The position numbers and the translations under genes were made by a program. Shown here one piece after another: positions 47,218 through 47,879 of a stretch of DNA of 47,879 nucleotides. The notes beneath the pieces are model-generated. The model saw only the letters and a program-made list of their open reading frames with translations, had not been told where the DNA came from and searched no databases. This DNA is from Clostridia bacterium. Lineage in GTDB: Bacteria; Bacillota; Clostridia; Oscillospirales; CAG-272. The stretch lies in assembly GCA_017646745.1 (NCBI GenBank), contig JAGCLY010000047.1, positions 1-47,879 of the forward strand. The letters run 5' to 3'. Positions within the stretch are counted from its first letter, which is position 1. Every line of letters starts with the position of its first letter.

Positions 47218-47230
47218 GTGACTTAGTCAC
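47218..47230 (-). promoter_or_regulatory. Palindrome upstream of the rubrerythrin -35 box
   Basis: GTGACT-T-AGTCAC is a perfect palindrome centred near -52. It looks like an activator site. It resembles Crp/Fnr or Rex half-sites (GTGA/TCAC), but with 5 rather than 6 bp between them. Confidence 0.4.
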
Positions 47231-47290
47231 ATTGGAAATTCGAAATTATTTTTGCTAACAGGCTTAAGAAATATTTATCGGTTAAGCATA

Positions 47291-47318
47291 ACAAAAGGGC
47301 GAGAAATCTCGCCCTTTT
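47291..47318 (-). terminator. Terminator of asd
   Basis: AAAAGGGCGAGA (47293-47304) pairs perfectly with TCTCGCCCTTTT (47307-47318), with T-rich ends in both directions. It lies 18 nt past the asd stop. Confidence 0.88.
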
Positions 47319-47335
47319 TATTTTCAATTTTGCAT

Positions 47336-47879
47336 TTAGTTAAAGTATCCCTCTCTGTAAAGCAGCTCAGCGATAAGCACTGCGCCGCCGGCAGCGCCTC
47401 TGAGGGTATTGTGAGAGAGGCCAACGAACTTATAGTCGTAGAGGCTATCCTCACGGAGGCGGCCCGCAGTGATGCCCATACCGCCATAAATATCACGGTC
47501 GAGCCTTGCCTGGGGGCGGTTATCCTCCTCAAAATAGGTGATAAACTGCTCGGGAGCAGAGGGCAGACCGAGGGTCTGAGGCTTGCCCTGATAGCTCTTC
47601 CATGCCTCAAGGATCTCTTCCTTGGTAGGCTTATTCTCAAACTTAACGAACACCGCTGCAGTGTGTCCGTCGGTCACGGGAACACGGAGGCACTGAGTGG
47701 TGATAACAGGCTCGGTGGCAGGAACAATCTCTCCACCCTCTACCTTACCCCAAACACGAAGGGGCTCACGCTCGCTCTTCTCTTCCTCGCCGCCGATGAA
47801 AGGAATAAGATTATCCACCATCGCGGGCCATTCCTTAAAGGTCTTGCCTGCTCCGGAAATAGCCTGATAGGTTGTGGCA
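47336..47879 (-). CDS. asd: Aspartate-semialdehyde dehydrogenase, C-terminal part
   Basis: The gene runs off the right edge; about 180 C-terminal residues are visible. TYQAISGAGK at the edge, LRVPVTDGHTAAVFV in the middle and the closing LSHNTLRGAAGGAVLIAELL match the archaeal/fungal-type enzyme. It reduces aspartyl phosphate to aspartate semialdehyde for lysine, threonine, methionine and diaminopimelate synthesis. The catalytic Cys lies upstream of the visible part. An ATG at 47821 is internal to the domain, not the start. A terminator follows. Confidence 0.95.
   Translation of the reverse strand, partial: ATTYQAISGAGKTFKEWPAMVDNLIPFIGGEEEKSEREPLRVWGKVEGGEIVPATEPVITTQCLRVPVTDGHTAAVFVKFENKPTKEEILEAWKSYQGKPQTLGLPSAPEQFITYFEEDNRPQARLDRDIYGGMGITAGRLREDSLYDYKFVGLSHNTLRGAAGGAVLIAELLYREGYFN

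Overview
The window is a chromosomal segment of a Gram-positive, low-to-mid GC Clostridia-type bacterium (Firmicutes). I base this on the strong AGGAGG-like ribosome binding sites, the rimP-nusA-ylxR-ylxQ-infB order, CarD, split chromate transporters, a type II pantothenate kinase, ATG/TTG/GTG starts, many TTGACA-17-TATAAT promoters and U-tailed hairpin terminators. A bile-salt-hydrolase-family enzyme, a BspA-like lipoprotein and many strain-variable surface or signalling genes fit a gut commensal, perhaps Oscillospirales or Christensenellales. That placement is inference. There is no phage, plasmid, IS element or CRISPR array.

Layout. 1-5.3 kb: the end of a KDPG aldolase fused to a VOC domain, carD, an HD-domain gene with a copper P-type ATPase, and a ZIP transporter. 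5.4-10.8 kb (minus): the nusA-infB operon behind a promoter and a structured leader of about 150 nt. 10.8-19.7 kb (minus): pantothenate kinase, a CBS protein and a giant 1791-residue protein, with stop/start codons overlapping, followed by a 524-residue protein and a 68-residue basic protein. The giant and the 524-residue protein share a repeated helical module that I cannot assign to any known family. This is the best candidate for an undescribed system.

19.7-29.4 kb: an Fe-S flavoprotein-like oxidoreductase; a convergent intergenic region with three copies of a GTAAAC-N4-GTTTAC palindrome and a Z-DNA-prone tract; a chromate transporter pair; tRNA-Gln(CTG) followed by a broken tRNA copy carrying a palindromic insert; a DtxR/MntR-type regulator; a TIR-TIR-TPR protein; a CofE-like ligase; and a BspA-like lipoprotein. 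29.5-33.9 kb: trkA, trkH, a DMT transporter and a NUDIX hydrolase.

33.9-47.9 kb: a choloylglycine-hydrolase-family enzyme; a small membrane protein; a tandem P-II protein overlapping a DUF1538 membrane protein; an operon of a response regulator broken by an amber codon, a histidine kinase, a GNAT protein and a TetM-like GTPase fused to a YacP/Rae1-like NYN nuclease domain; a second TIR protein with BspA-type leucine-rich repeats and C-terminal membrane helices; rubrerythrin; and the C-terminal part of aspartate-semialdehyde dehydrogenase.

How they work together. The translation and transcription core operon is housekeeping. Metal handling (CopA, ZIP, MntR-like, chromate transport), oxidative stress (rubrerythrin, flavoprotein) and K+ uptake are standard. 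The accessory interest lies in four places: the repeat-protein cluster, the two TIR proteins, the GTPase-nuclease fusion and the P-II/DUF1538 pair.
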